Assembly (NCBI GenBank): GCA_964419445.1
Contig: CAYQPE010000007.1
Span: forward strand, 1 to 38,273
DNA from: JABHHG01 sp964419445
GTDB lineage: Bacteria; Fidelibacterota; Marinisomatia; SCGC-AAA003-L08; D37C17
Direction of reading: 5' to 3'
DNA length: 38,273 nucleotides
The position numbers and the translations under genes are program-made. The stretch's first letter is position 1. Every line of letters begins with the position of its first letter. Below, piece after piece: positions 1 to 7,989 of the stretch. Under the pieces are notes generated by a model. That model ran no database searches, was not told where the DNA came from, and saw only the letters and a program-made list of their open reading frames with translations.

Positions 1-54
1 CGTGAAGGTGGTCATACTGTTGGTGCTGGTGTTGTTACGGAAATTATTGAATAG
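1..54 (+). CDS. tuf: Elongation factor Tu, C-terminal end (partial)
   Basis: Reading frame open at the left edge and ending in TAG. The 17 visible residues, REGGHTVGAGVVTEIIE, are the characteristic C-terminus of bacterial EF-Tu (domain 3), the GTPase that delivers aminoacyl-tRNA to the ribosome. A tuf gene just before rpsJ, 17 nt away, is the classic str-to-S10 junction, so rpsL, rpsG and fusA may lie further upstream. Only the tail is present, so length and GTP-binding motifs cannot be judged. Confidence 0.93.
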   Translation, partial: REGGHTVGAGVVTEIIE

Positions 55-71
55 GATTCATTGATTTAGAT

Positions 72-374
72 ATGAACAAAATAAGAATACGATTAAAAGC
101 TTATGATCACATGCTCTTGGATAAGTCCACAGAGAAGATTGTTAAGACAGCTAAAAATACAGGTGCAATGGTTTTGGGTCCAATTCCATTGCCAACAAGA
201 AGAAGTATCTATACTGTGAATAGATCTGTTCATGTTGATAAAAAATCTAGAGAGCAGTTTGAAATTAAGATTCATAAACGTATCGTAGATCTTATGAATT
301 CAACACCCAAAACAGTTGATGCATTGATGAAATTAGATATGCCTGCTGGTGTTGATATAGAAATCAAAACTTAA
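72..374 (+). CDS. rpsJ: 30S ribosomal protein S10 (NusE)
   Basis: First gene of the S10 cluster. The 100-residue product matches the usual S10 length. It has the family loop GPIPLPTRRSIYTVNRSVHV at about residues 36-55 and the conserved opening IRIRLKAYDH. S10 sits in the head of the small subunit and, as NusE, also joins the Nus antitermination complex; that is family knowledge. The start is ATG and no good Shine-Dalgarno is visible, so translation may be coupled to tuf. Confidence 0.98.
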   Translation: MNKIRIRLKAYDHMLLDKSTEKIVKTAKNTGAMVLGPIPLPTRRSIYTVNRSVHVDKKSREQFEIKIHKRIVDLMNSTPKTVDALMKLDMPAGVDIEIKT

Positions 375-393
375 TTTAGAAAAGAGTTTAAAG

Positions 394-1221
394 TTGTTTT
401 CAGAAGAAGATAAAAATAAACCAGAAGAAGTTGTAGAAGATACTGAATCTTCAGCTTCTAAAGAATCTGCTGAAGAAGTGGTAGAGGAAATATCAAAAGA
501 GGCTGAAGAAGTTGAGGCTGTTGAGGAAGCTACTGCAGTTGAAACGACAGCTGAAGTTGCTGATGAAGAAGCTTCAAGTGATCCTGAAGATTCTAATGTT
601 GCTGATGTACCCTTTGCTGTAGGTAGAAAAGTTGGTATGACTAGAATTTTTGATGAGAGTGGAAGAGATTATCCTACCACGGTTATTGAAATTGATTCAT
701 GTGTCATTACACAGCTAAAAAACACTGATAATGATGGTTATATTGCAGTTCAGGTTGGCTTTGGTAGCGTTGATGATAAAAAGCTTAATAAGGCAACTAA
801 AGGTCATTTGGCTAAATCAAAATCTTCTGTAAAATATTTTAAAGAGTTTCGATGCGAAGATTTACCAGAAGTAAAACTTGGTGATAAAATTGATGCACGT
901 ATTTTTGAATTGGGTGATTTTGTAACTGTTTCGGGTACATCTAAAGGTCGCGGTTTTGCAGGTCACATGAAGCGTCATGGCTTCGGTGGTGGCCGTCGAT
1001 CACATGGTAAAAATAGTGTGATGAGAAAGGCCGGTTCAATTGGTGCAGGTTCTGACCCTTCACGTGTATGGTTAGGTACGCGAATGGCAGGTCGTTTTGG
1101 GAACGATAGAGTATCTGTAAAAAATCTAGAAGTGATTCGTGTTGATATTGAATCTAATTTAGTATTTTTACGTGGTGCTGTCCCAGGATCTAAAAATGGA
1201 ATTATTTATTTAACGAAGTAA
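394..1221 (+). CDS. rplC: 50S ribosomal protein L3 with acidic N-terminal extension
   Basis: Residues about 73-275 are a normal L3: opening FAVGRKVGMTRIF, then SKGRGFAGHMKRHGFGGG and GSIGAGSDPSRVWLGTRMAG. L3 binds 23S rRNA near the peptidyl transferase centre and starts large-subunit assembly. The first 72 residues are extra: a Glu/Val/Ala-rich acidic stretch not found in typical L3 of about 205-215 aa. No ATG, GTG or TTG lies in frame close to the canonical L3 start, so the extension appears to be translated. The TTG start at 394 has AAAGAG about 7 nt upstream. The exact start is less certain than the identity. Confidence 0.95.
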   Translation: MFSEEDKNKPEEVVEDTESSASKESAEEVVEEISKEAEEVEAVEEATAVETTAEVADEEASSDPEDSNVADVPFAVGRKVGMTRIFDESGRDYPTTVIEIDSCVITQLKNTDNDGYIAVQVGFGSVDDKKLNKATKGHLAKSKSSVKYFKEFRCEDLPEVKLGDKIDARIFELGDFVTVSGTSKGRGFAGHMKRHGFGGGRRSHGKNSVMRKAGSIGAGSDPSRVWLGTRMAGRFGNDRVSVKNLEVIRVDIESNLVFLRGAVPGSKNGIIYLTK

Positions 1222-1223
1222 TT

Positions 1224-1853
1224 ATGAAATTAGATATTTATAATAAAACAGGCAAAAAATCTACAAAGAAGCTCACATTAAGTGATGCTGTATTTGCTGT
1301 AGAGCCTAACGATCATTGTGTATATCTTGCGGTAAATTCAGAATTGGCCGCTTTAAGACAGGGTACACATTCTTCAAAAACAAGAGCTGAAGTGAGTGGT
1401 GGTGGTACAAAACCCTACAAGCAAAAAGGTACTGGTAGAGCCCGAGTTGGATCAACTAGAAATCCAGCACGCGTTCATGGTGGTTCAGCCTTGGGTCCAA
1501 AGCCTCATAAGTATGAGAAGAAGGTGAATAAGAAAGTACGTCAAATTGCAAGAAAAAGTGTACTTTCACAAAAACTATCTTCTGGTAACTTTATGATAGT
1601 TTCAGATTTTGAATTAGAATTGCCTAAAACCAAAGAATTTAATCAAGTTTTAGATAACTTGAAATTAAAGGGTAAAAAGGTTACGATATTAGCTGATGAG
1701 GTTGGAGACAATCTATTTTTTGGCTCTCGTAACGTAAAGAATGTAAATGTGATTCCTGCAAAAACTGCATCAACTTTTGATTTGCTTGATTGTCAAATTT
1801 TAGTTACTGATGTAGCAGGTGCAGAATCTTTAAACGCACAATTGGCTGATTAG
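1224..1853 (+). CDS. rplD: 50S ribosomal protein L4
   Basis: The product is 209 aa. The long rRNA-contacting loop is clear at about residues 61-85: GGGTKPYKQKGTGRARVGS followed by an R-x-P-x-x-x-x-GG segment, then the basic KKVNKKVRQIARKSVLSQKL stretch. L4 lines the exit tunnel with L22. In some bacteria it represses the S10 operon by leader binding, but no such leader can be recognised here because tuf lies directly upstream. It begins 2 nt after rplC. Confidence 0.98.
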   Translation: MKLDIYNKTGKKSTKKLTLSDAVFAVEPNDHCVYLAVNSELAALRQGTHSSKTRAEVSGGGTKPYKQKGTGRARVGSTRNPARVHGGSALGPKPHKYEKKVNKKVRQIARKSVLSQKLSSGNFMIVSDFELELPKTKEFNQVLDNLKLKGKKVTILADEVGDNLFFGSRNVKNVNVIPAKTASTFDLLDCQILVTDVAGAESLNAQLAD

Positions 1854-1854
1854 T

Positions 1855-2175
1855 ATGTCTATCAAAAGTTCAATAATTATTAGACCAATCCTCAGTGAAA
1901 AAGGCGCTATGTTAAGCGAAACGCAACGCAAGTATGTGTTTCAAGTAGAAAAAGCGGCCAATAAGCTTGAGATTAAAAAAGCTGTTGAAGATAAGTTCAA
2001 TGTAAAGGTGGATAAAGTTGCAACATTGAATTTTAAAGGTAAACGGAAAAACACTACAGTTAGAAGTAATGGAAAAGTGTTAAGAACTTCTGGAACACGA
2101 TCATCATGGAAAAAAGCTATTATTACTTTGTCTGATGGTTTTTCTATTGATCTTCTAAATGCGGATGTAAGTTAG
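1855..2175 (+). CDS. rplW: 50S ribosomal protein L23
   Basis: The 106-residue product has the L23 signatures IRPILSEKG near the N-terminus and YVFQVEKAANKLEIKKAVE followed by FNVKVDKVATLNFKGK. L23 sits at the tunnel exit and is the docking site for trigger factor and SRP. The ATG follows the rplD stop by a single base, which suggests translational coupling. Length and order are standard. Confidence 0.98.
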   Translation: MSIKSSIIIRPILSEKGAMLSETQRKYVFQVEKAANKLEIKKAVEDKFNVKVDKVATLNFKGKRKNTTVRSNGKVLRTSGTRSSWKKAIITLSDGFSIDLLNADVS

Positions 2176-2183
2176 GGAAAATT

Positions 2184-3014
2184 ATGCCAGTTCGTAAATT
2201 AAAACCGGATACACCAGCAAGAAGATTTATGTCAGTTTCTACCTTTGAAGAAATTACAAAGGATAGGCCTGAACGAAAACTGACTAAAGCTTTACGTAAA
2301 ACGGGTGGACGTAACCATCATGGAAGAATTACTTCAAGAAGACGTGGTGGTGGTCATAAACGTCGATACAGAATTATCGATTTTAAAAGAAATAAATTTG
2401 ATATTCCAGCAACAGTTTTAGCAATCGAATATGATCCAAATCGATCACCTCGTATTGCGTTGTTAGAGTATAAAGATGGTGAGAAACGTTATATCATTGC
2501 ACCAGATGGATTGAAAGTTGGCAATACTGTAATTTCATCAGCTGAGAACACAGTGCCTTTTAAAACAGGCAATACTATGCCTCTTGGTATCATCCCTGAT
2601 GGTATGTTAGTGCATAATATTGAATTGAAGCCTGGGAAAGGTGCTCAAATGGCTCGAAGTGCTGGTGCATATGCAAGAATTATGGCTAATGAATCTGGAA
2701 TGGTTACACTGAAGTTGCCTTCAGGTGAAATGAGAATGATTTCAGAAAATTGTTTTGCTACTATTGGTGTGGTTGGAAACAAAAGTCATGAAAATGTGAA
2801 AATTGGAAAAGCGGGTCGTAGTCGTTGGTTGGGCAAAAGGCCTAAAGTACGTGGTGTTGTGATGAATCCTATTGATCACCCTCATGGTGGGGGTGAAGGT
2901 AAAACCTCAGGTGGTAGACATCCAGTTTCACCTTGGGGATTGCCTACAAAGGGTTATAAAACTCGCAAGAAAAATAAAGCATCTAACAAATACATTGTTA
3001 AGCGAAGGAAATAA
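2184..3014 (+). CDS. rplB: 50S ribosomal protein L2
   Basis: At 276 aa this is the standard L2 size. It shows GRNHHGRITSRRRGGGHKRR near residues 42-61, the central OB/SH3-like fold region, and the diagnostic DHPHGGGEGKTSGGRHP near residue 230. The conserved His of HPHGGGEG lies close to the peptidyl transferase centre. The C-terminus is very basic (KTRKKNKASNKYIVKRRK), as in the family. The TAGGGAAAATT before the ATG gives a weak ribosome binding site. Confidence 0.99.
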   Translation: MPVRKLKPDTPARRFMSVSTFEEITKDRPERKLTKALRKTGGRNHHGRITSRRRGGGHKRRYRIIDFKRNKFDIPATVLAIEYDPNRSPRIALLEYKDGEKRYIIAPDGLKVGNTVISSAENTVPFKTGNTMPLGIIPDGMLVHNIELKPGKGAQMARSAGAYARIMANESGMVTLKLPSGEMRMISENCFATIGVVGNKSHENVKIGKAGRSRWLGKRPKVRGVVMNPIDHPHGGGEGKTSGGRHPVSPWGLPTKGYKTRKKNKASNKYIVKRRK

Positions 3015-3016
3015 GG

Positions 3017-3286
3017 ATGCCTAGATCTCTTAAAAAGGGTCCATATATTGATCCGAAATTATTGAAAAAAGTTGCAGCAGCAGCAGAATCTAAAAAGAAG
3101 CAAGTTATAAAGACATGGTCACGCAGATCAACCATATCTCCAAACTTTGTGGGGATGACATTTGCGGTGCATAATGGAAATAAATTTATTCCAGTTTATG
3201 TATCAGAAAATATGGTTGGGCATAAGTTGGGAGAATTTTCTCCAACTAGAACTTATCGTGGTCATTCAGGAGATAAGAAAAGATAA
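3017..3286 (+). CDS. rpsS: 30S ribosomal protein S19
   Basis: The 89-residue product begins PRSLKKGPYIDPKLLKKV and continues WSRRSTISPNFVGMTFAVHN, then VGHKLGEFSPTRTYRGH, all invariant S19 features. S19 lies in the head of the 30S subunit with S13 and contacts the A-site finger. Its TAA stop shares one base with the ATG of rplV (TAATG), a typical coupling junction. Confidence 0.99.
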   Translation: MPRSLKKGPYIDPKLLKKVAAAAESKKKQVIKTWSRRSTISPNFVGMTFAVHNGNKFIPVYVSENMVGHKLGEFSPTRTYRGHSGDKKR

Positions 3287-3627
3287 TGGAAGCAATAGCT
3301 AGATCAAGACATTTAAGGCAATCACCTAAAAAAATGAGATTTGTCCTAGATACCGTTCGGAATATGAATGTAAATGATGCATTAGAGAAACTTACATTTA
3401 TGAACAAAAAAGCGGCTATTTCTATTAGTAAGACTATTTCATCTGCGGTGGCAAATATGGCACATAATAATGAAACATTCAATGCAGACGCTCTTTTTAT
3501 TAAAACTGCTTATGTAGATGAGGGACCAACAATGAAGCGTTTTCGTCCTGCAGCTATGGGTCGTGCAGTGCCAATCATGAAGCGATCTAGTCATTTAACA
3601 ATTGTAATTTCAGATTCTAAGAATTAA
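3286..3627 (+). CDS. rplV: 50S ribosomal protein L22
   Basis: The 113-residue product has L22 features: SPKKMRFVLDTVRNMNVNDA near the N-terminus and the tunnel hairpin segment FIKTAYVDEGPTMKRFRPAA with the conserved RFRPAAMGRA. L22 lines the nascent-chain tunnel with L4, and the beta-hairpin is the usual site of macrolide-resistance changes. Nothing unusual is seen there. The start overlaps the rpsS stop by one base. Confidence 0.98.
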   Translation: MEAIARSRHLRQSPKKMRFVLDTVRNMNVNDALEKLTFMNKKAAISISKTISSAVANMAHNNETFNADALFIKTAYVDEGPTMKRFRPAAMGRAVPIMKRSSHLTIVISDSKN

Positions 3628-3636
3628 GGGGTTAGT

Positions 3637-4266
3637 TTGGGACAAAAAGTACATCCTATAGGTTTAAGAATTGGTGTTAATAGAGATTGGGAATCAACAT
3701 GGTTTGATGAAAAAAACTATGCTAAAAAGCTCCATGAAGATATTATCATCAGAAACTATTTAAATAGCAGACTTAGCCGAGCAAGTATTTCAAATATTGA
3801 AATTACAAGAACAGCAAAAAAAGTTGTGATAACCGTACATACAGCTCGTCCAGGTATTGTTATTGGTCGTGGTGGTTCTGAAGTTGAGAGCCTTAAAAAA
3901 GAATTAAAGAAAATTATGGGCTATGATATTCAGATCAATGTATCCGAAGTTAAACGCCCTGGATTGAAAGCTGAATTAGTTGGCCAAAATGTAGCTCAAC
4001 AATTAGAGAAAAAAGTGAACTATAGACGTGCTGTAAAAAAAGCAATTCAATCAACAATGAGTATGGGTGCAGAAGGAATTAGAGTATGTATTTCAGGACG
4101 ATTAAATGGTACTGATATTGCTCGAAGTGAAACTTTTAGAGAAGGAAGAGTTCCTTTGCATACATTAAGAGCAGATATAGACTATGCACTTGTAGAAGCA
4201 CTAACTACCTATGGTATTATTGGTGTAAAAGTGTGGGTCTATAAAGGCGAAATCAGAAATAGATAG
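3637..4266 (+). CDS. rpsC: 30S ribosomal protein S3
   Basis: The 209-residue product starts GQKVHPIGLRIGVNRDW, the invariant S3 N-terminus, which fixes the start at a TTG codon. A type II KH domain with RPGIVIGRGGSEVESLKKEL lies near residues 65-84. The C-terminal domain carries GRLNGTDIARSETFREGRVP. S3 forms part of the mRNA entry tunnel and helicase centre with S4 and S5. AAGGGG about 9 nt upstream serves as a ribosome binding site. Confidence 0.98.
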   Translation: MGQKVHPIGLRIGVNRDWESTWFDEKNYAKKLHEDIIIRNYLNSRLSRASISNIEITRTAKKVVITVHTARPGIVIGRGGSEVESLKKELKKIMGYDIQINVSEVKRPGLKAELVGQNVAQQLEKKVNYRRAVKKAIQSTMSMGAEGIRVCISGRLNGTDIARSETFREGRVPLHTLRADIDYALVEALTTYGIIGVKVWVYKGEIRNR

Positions 4267-4278
4267 GACAGCTGATAA

Positions 4279-4698
4279 ATGTTAGCACCAAGAAAAATTA
4301 AATATAGAAAGCCGCAAAAAGGCAAAATGCGTGGAATGTCCAATTCTGGAGATTACGTAGCATTTGGAACTTTTGGCTTGAAAGCTTTAGAATGTGGTTG
4401 GATTACCAGTCGTCAGATTGAGGCTGCTCGTATTACCATTTCACGTCGTGTTAGAAAAATTGGTCGTATGTGGATTAGAATTTTCCCACATAAATCCATT
4501 ACAAAGAAACCTGCTGAAACACGAATGGGTAAAGGTAAGGGATCTCCAGAATATTGGGTTGCAGTGGTTAAGCCTGGTCGTATTTTATTTGAAGTTGAAG
4601 GTTTAGATGAGGCAGAGGCTCAAGAGGCATTTAGAGTTGCATCTTATAAATTACCTATTAAAACCAAAACGGTTCCTCGTAGAGAATTAGGGGCATAG
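4279..4698 (+). CDS. rplP: 50S ribosomal protein L16
   Basis: The 139-residue product opens MLAPRKIKYRKPQKGKMRG. It contains RQIEAARITISRRVRKIGRM and the conserved RMGKGKGSPEYWVAVVKPGR near residues 78-97. L16 contacts the A- and P-site tRNA elbows and is added late in 50S assembly. The Arg of RMGKGKG aligns with the residue hydroxylated in E. coli L16. Order and length are standard. Confidence 0.98.
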   Translation: MLAPRKIKYRKPQKGKMRGMSNSGDYVAFGTFGLKALECGWITSRQIEAARITISRRVRKIGRMWIRIFPHKSITKKPAETRMGKGKGSPEYWVAVVKPGRILFEVEGLDEAEAQEAFRVASYKLPIKTKTVPRRELGA

Positions 4699-4700
4699 GC

Positions 4701-4913
4701 ATGGATAGAAAAGATTTAAATAAATTATCAGTTTCTGAATTAGAAACAAAATTAGTTGAGAACCAAGAAGCATTGGTAAACTTTCGATTTCAAAAAGTAT
4801 TACAGCAATTGGAAACTCCTCAGGCTATTCGTGCAACTAAACGTGAAATTGCTCAAATTAAAACTGTAATTCGTGAACATGAAATAGGTATTCGCGGGAA
4901 GGAATCTAAATAA
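4701..4913 (+). CDS. rpmC: 50S ribosomal protein L29
   Basis: The small helical 70-residue product has SVSELETKLVENQEALVNFR and a second helix with IRATKREIAQIKTVIREHE, the two-helix hairpin of L29. It lies next to L23 at the tunnel exit. The last base of its TAA stop is shared with the ATG of rpsQ (TAATG). Confidence 0.96.
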   Translation: MDRKDLNKLSVSELETKLVENQEALVNFRFQKVLQQLETPQAIRATKREIAQIKTVIREHEIGIRGKESK

Positions 4914-5170
4914 TGACAGACAATCGTCGTCAATTGGTAGGAAAAGTATTGCCATCAAAAATGGACAAAACTGTTGTTGTTCAGGTGGCAAGAAGATTTC
5001 CACATCCAATTTATAAGAAGTTTGTTACAAAAACTAAAAAATACTACGCACATGATCCTCAAGATAATTGTACTCCAGGTGATGTGGTAAGAATCGTAGA
5101 GTCACGGCCATTAAGTAAATTGAAAAGATGGCGAGTTGTTAACATCGAACAAAAATCTGTTGAGATCTAA
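4913..5170 (+). CDS. rpsQ: 30S ribosomal protein S17
   Basis: The 85-residue OB-fold protein contains RRQLVGKVLPSKMDKTVVVQ, then HPIYKKFVTKTKKYYAHDP and DVVRIVESRPLSKLKRWRVV. These are the primary 16S-binding features of S17. It starts one base into the rpmC stop codon. It closes the S10 part of the cluster, with rplN following after 11 nt. Confidence 0.98.
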   Translation: MTDNRRQLVGKVLPSKMDKTVVVQVARRFPHPIYKKFVTKTKKYYAHDPQDNCTPGDVVRIVESRPLSKLKRWRVVNIEQKSVEI

Positions 5171-5181
5171 GGAAAAGTAAG

Positions 5182-5550
5182 ATGGTTCAACAAGAAACAA
5201 GATTAAAAGTTGCAGATAATACCGGCGCCAAAGAAGTACTTTGCATCAAAGTATTGGGTGGATCAGGGCGAAAATATGCTCGTTTGGGTGACGAAATTAT
5301 TGTAACTGTGAAAAAAGCAATTCCTGGTGGTGTTGTTAAAAAAGGTGAAGTATCAACTGCTGTAGTTGTTCGCACTAAAAAAGAAGTACGCAGAAAAGAC
5401 GGGTCTTATATTAGATTCGATGAAAATGCTGCAGTACTTATCAACAACCAAAAAGAACCAAAAGGAACTCGTGTGTTTGGTCCAGTTGCCAGAGAATTAC
5501 GTGAGAAGAGATATATGAAAATTTTATCACTTGCACCGGAGGTTATATAA
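5182..5550 (+). CDS. rplN: 50S ribosomal protein L14
   Basis: The 122-residue product opens MVQQETRLKVADNTGAKEVL, the L14 signature, and includes KKEVRRKDGSYIRFDENAAV and GTRVFGPVARELREKRYMKI. L14 forms intersubunit bridges and binds the silencing factor RsfS in other bacteria. A TAAGGAAAAG sequence about 8 nt before the ATG is a good ribosome binding site. The stop overlaps the rplX start by one base. Confidence 0.99.
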   Translation: MVQQETRLKVADNTGAKEVLCIKVLGGSGRKYARLGDEIIVTVKKAIPGGVVKKGEVSTAVVVRTKKEVRRKDGSYIRFDENAAVLINNQKEPKGTRVFGPVARELREKRYMKILSLAPEVI

Positions 5551-5855
5551 TGAAAATTAGAAAAGGCGATACGGTTCAAGTTATGTCTGGTGCTGATGCT
5601 GGTAAAACTGGACGTGTGATTAAAGTTTATCTGGAAAAAGAGAGAGTTTTAGTTGAAGGTGTAAATGTTGTAAAAAAACATGCACGCCCAACTCAAGATA
5701 ATCCACAAGGTGGAATTTTAGAAAAAGAAGCAAGTATACACGTATCAAATGTGAGATTGCTTGTGGGAAGTGAGCCATCTAAAGTAGGTTATAAAATTCT
5801 TGATGATGGTAAAAAAGTAAGAGTTGCAAAAACAACAGGTGAGGTAATCGATTAA
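5550..5855 (+). CDS. rplX: 50S ribosomal protein L24
   Basis: The 101-residue product begins with a KOW motif, IRKGDTVQVMSGADAGKTGR, followed by VEGVNVVKKHARPTQDNPQG. L24 is an assembly initiator near the tunnel exit. It overlaps the rplN stop (TAATG) and is followed after one base by rplE. Confidence 0.98.
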   Translation: MKIRKGDTVQVMSGADAGKTGRVIKVYLEKERVLVEGVNVVKKHARPTQDNPQGGILEKEASIHVSNVRLLVGSEPSKVGYKILDDGKKVRVAKTTGEVID

Positions 5856-5856
5856 G

Positions 5857-6441
5857 ATGGCTGAATATACACCAAGATTGCAAAATCATTATAAAGATGT
5901 AGTTGTAAAAGAGTTGTCTTCTACACTTGGTCTTGACAATACAATGGAAATTCCTAAAATTGTTAAAGTTGTTATCAATATGGGAATTGGTGCTGCTAAA
6001 GAGCATGCAAATTGGCTGACACAAGCGGTAGAAGAAATCACTACAATTACAGGTCAAAAACCTGTAGTTACTAAAGCTAAAAAAGCTATTTCTAATTTCA
6101 AGTTAAGAGAAAATGATCCAGTAGGTATAAGTGTAACATTACGTCGTGAAAGAATGTATGAGTTTTTAGATCGTTTTATTTCAATTGCTTCTCCTCGAAT
6201 TCGTGACTTCCGTGGATTACCAAATCGCGGTTTTGATGGCAGAGGTAATTATAATTTTGGAATCACTGAACAAATCATTTTTCCTGAAATTGATTACGAT
6301 AAAGTAAATCAAATTAGAGGATTAAATATTACAGTTGTAACAACAGCAAAATCTGATGAACAAGCGTTAGAATTACTTCTTGCAATGGGGATGCCTATTC
6401 GTAAGAAAGCTGTGCAAACTGAAGAAGAGGTTGCAGCATAA
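5857..6441 (+). CDS. rplE: 50S ribosomal protein L5
   Basis: The product shows the L5 motifs VVINMGIGAAKEHANWL, ITGQKPVVTKAKKAISNFKL and SPRIRDFRGLPNRGFDGRGN followed by GITEQIIFPEIDYDKV. L5 binds 5S rRNA in the central protuberance. At 194 aa it is about 15 residues longer than the common 179. The surplus is a short C-terminal tail ending VQTEEEVAA, a mild acidic tail. Its stop overlaps the S14 start by one base. Confidence 0.98.
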   Translation: MAEYTPRLQNHYKDVVVKELSSTLGLDNTMEIPKIVKVVINMGIGAAKEHANWLTQAVEEITTITGQKPVVTKAKKAISNFKLRENDPVGISVTLRRERMYEFLDRFISIASPRIRDFRGLPNRGFDGRGNYNFGITEQIIFPEIDYDKVNQIRGLNITVVTTAKSDEQALELLLAMGMPIRKKAVQTEEEVAA

Positions 6442-6626
6442 TGGCAAGAAAAGCATTAATTGTAAAGGCACAAAGAAAACCTAAATTTTCAACAAGAGGT
6501 TATACTCGGTGCAATAATTGTGGACGGCCACATTCTGTTTATAAACGGTTTGGATTGTGTCGTATTTGTTTTAGGGAAATGGCTCACAAAGGTTATATCC
6601 CTGGTGTTAAGAAAGCAAGTTGGTAA
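6441..6626 (+). CDS. rpsZ: 30S ribosomal protein S14, zinc-binding short form
   Basis: The 61-residue product is the short zinc-ribbon S14 (type Z). It has CNNCGRPHSVYKRFGLCRIC with two CxxC pairs near residues 24-43 and the C-terminal FREMAHKGYIPGVKKASW. It binds 16S rRNA in the 30S head. The long zinc-free rpsN form is not seen. L36 here is also of the zinc type. Confidence 0.98.
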   Translation: MARKALIVKAQRKPKFSTRGYTRCNNCGRPHSVYKRFGLCRICFREMAHKGYIPGVKKASW

Positions 6627-6639
6627 TAGGAAATAGTTT

Positions 6640-7038
6640 ATGTCATTAAACGATCCAGTAGCAGACTATCTAACCCGAATTCGTAATGCTCAACAAGCAT
6701 TAAAACCATGGGTTGATGTACCTGCATCAAATTTAAAGAAACGTATTTCTTTTGTATTAAAAGAAGAACATTTTATTCGTGATTTCATCTTAATTAAAGA
6801 TAATAAGCAGGATGTATTGCGAATTTTCTTAAACTATGATTTTGATAAAAATCCTGTAATCCATGGGATTGATCGAGTGAGTAAGCCAGGACGTCGACTC
6901 TATGTTAGTGCCGACAAATTGCCTCGCGTACTAAATGGCATGGGTATTTCAATTTTAACCACTTCAAGGGGTGTGCTTTCAAATAAAAAAGCACAAGCTT
7001 TAAAAATTGGTGGTGAAGTTCTTTGTCACGTTTGGTAA
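6640..7038 (+). CDS. rpsH: 30S ribosomal protein S8
   Basis: The 132-residue product starts SLNDPVADYLTRIRNAQQA and ends with the conserved ILTTSRGVLSNKKAQALKIG and GEVLCHVW. S8 binds the central domain of 16S rRNA and in E. coli represses the spc operon by binding rplE mRNA. No equivalent structure was verified here. It has standard length, with 13 nt to S14 upstream and 12 nt to L6 downstream. Confidence 0.98.
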   Translation: MSLNDPVADYLTRIRNAQQALKPWVDVPASNLKKRISFVLKEEHFIRDFILIKDNKQDVLRIFLNYDFDKNPVIHGIDRVSKPGRRLYVSADKLPRVLNGMGISILTTSRGVLSNKKAQALKIGGEVLCHVW

Positions 7039-7050
7039 GGATTTAGTAGA

Positions 7051-7596
7051 ATGTCACAAATTGGTAGAAAACCTATAGAAATTTTAGACGGTGTTGAAGT
7101 AAATATCTCTACAGAATCAGTTTCTGTTAAAGGGAAATTAGGTGAGCTTAACATGAATTATAATCCTGCAATTACATTTGGTCAGGAAGAAAATAAAATT
7201 CTCGTATCAAGACCATCAGATGAAAAAGAGCATCGTGAGTTACACGGTTTGTATCGTGCACTAGTTGCAAATATGATTGAAGGTGTGGCAAATGGATATA
7301 AAAAGGAATTAAAACTTGTTGGTGTTGGTTTTACTGCCGATGCGAATAAAGGGAATTTCTTATTATTGAATTTAGGTTTTTCACATCCTATATATTTTGA
7401 AAAACCTGAAGGAATCAAATTTGAAACTCCAAATGCAACGACCATAATCATTTCAGGAATTGACAAGCAAGCTGTTGGTCAAGTCGCTGCAAAAATTAGA
7501 GAGTTGAGAAAACCTGAGCCATTTAAAGGTAAAGGTATTCGCTACTCTGACGAAGTTGTAAGAAGAAAAGCTGGTAAAACAGTAGGTGTAGCGTAG
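7051..7596 (+). CDS. rplF: 50S ribosomal protein L6
   Basis: The 181-residue product has two L6 repeats. It opens SQIGRKPIEILDGVEVNIST and has the C-terminal signature KIRELRKPEPFKGKGIRYSD followed by EVVRRKAGKTVGVA. L6 sits near the GTPase-associated centre and the sarcin-ricin loop. Nothing is missing or unusual. Confidence 0.98.
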   Translation: MSQIGRKPIEILDGVEVNISTESVSVKGKLGELNMNYNPAITFGQEENKILVSRPSDEKEHRELHGLYRALVANMIEGVANGYKKELKLVGVGFTADANKGNFLLLNLGFSHPIYFEKPEGIKFETPNATTIIISGIDKQAVGQVAAKIRELRKPEPFKGKGIRYSDEVVRRKAGKTVGVA

Positions 7597-7603
7597 GTTA
7601 ATC

Positions 7604-7978
7604 ATGGCAGAAAAGAAATTTACTAAAAAAATAAACTGGGCGAAAAAGAGAAAAAGAATCAAAAGTAAACTTGGTGTTCGTGGTACACATCCGCGGCTAG
7701 TGGTTTACCGTTCTAATCTTCATATTTATGCTCAAGTAATTGATGATAATGAAAACAAAACTTTAGTTTCATCATCTTCTAACAATAAAGAGCTTGTGAA
7801 GTCTGTTGAAAAAGCAAACGGCAAAATTGAAGCAAGTACTTTAGTTGGTAAAGATTTAGGTGCAAAACTAAAGAAAAGTAAAATAGATAAAATTGTATTT
7901 GATCGAAATGGGTACAAGTATCACGGTAGAGTAAAAGCATTAGCTGATGCCGTTCGTGAAGCTGGAATCCAATTTTAA
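7604..7978 (+). CDS. rplR: 50S ribosomal protein L18
   Basis: The 124-residue product has KRIKSKLGVRGTHPRLVVYR followed by SNLHIYAQVIDDNENKTLVS, and the C-terminal FDRNGYKYHGRVKALADAVR EAG stretch. L18 binds 5S rRNA together with L5. The first 20 residues are very basic, typical of the flexible N-terminus. It is followed after 11 nt by rpsE. Confidence 0.97.
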   Translation: MAEKKFTKKINWAKKRKRIKSKLGVRGTHPRLVVYRSNLHIYAQVIDDNENKTLVSSSSNNKELVKSVEKANGKIEASTLVGKDLGAKLKKSKIDKIVFDRNGYKYHGRVKALADAVREAGIQF

Positions 7979-7989
7979 CGGAGATTATA

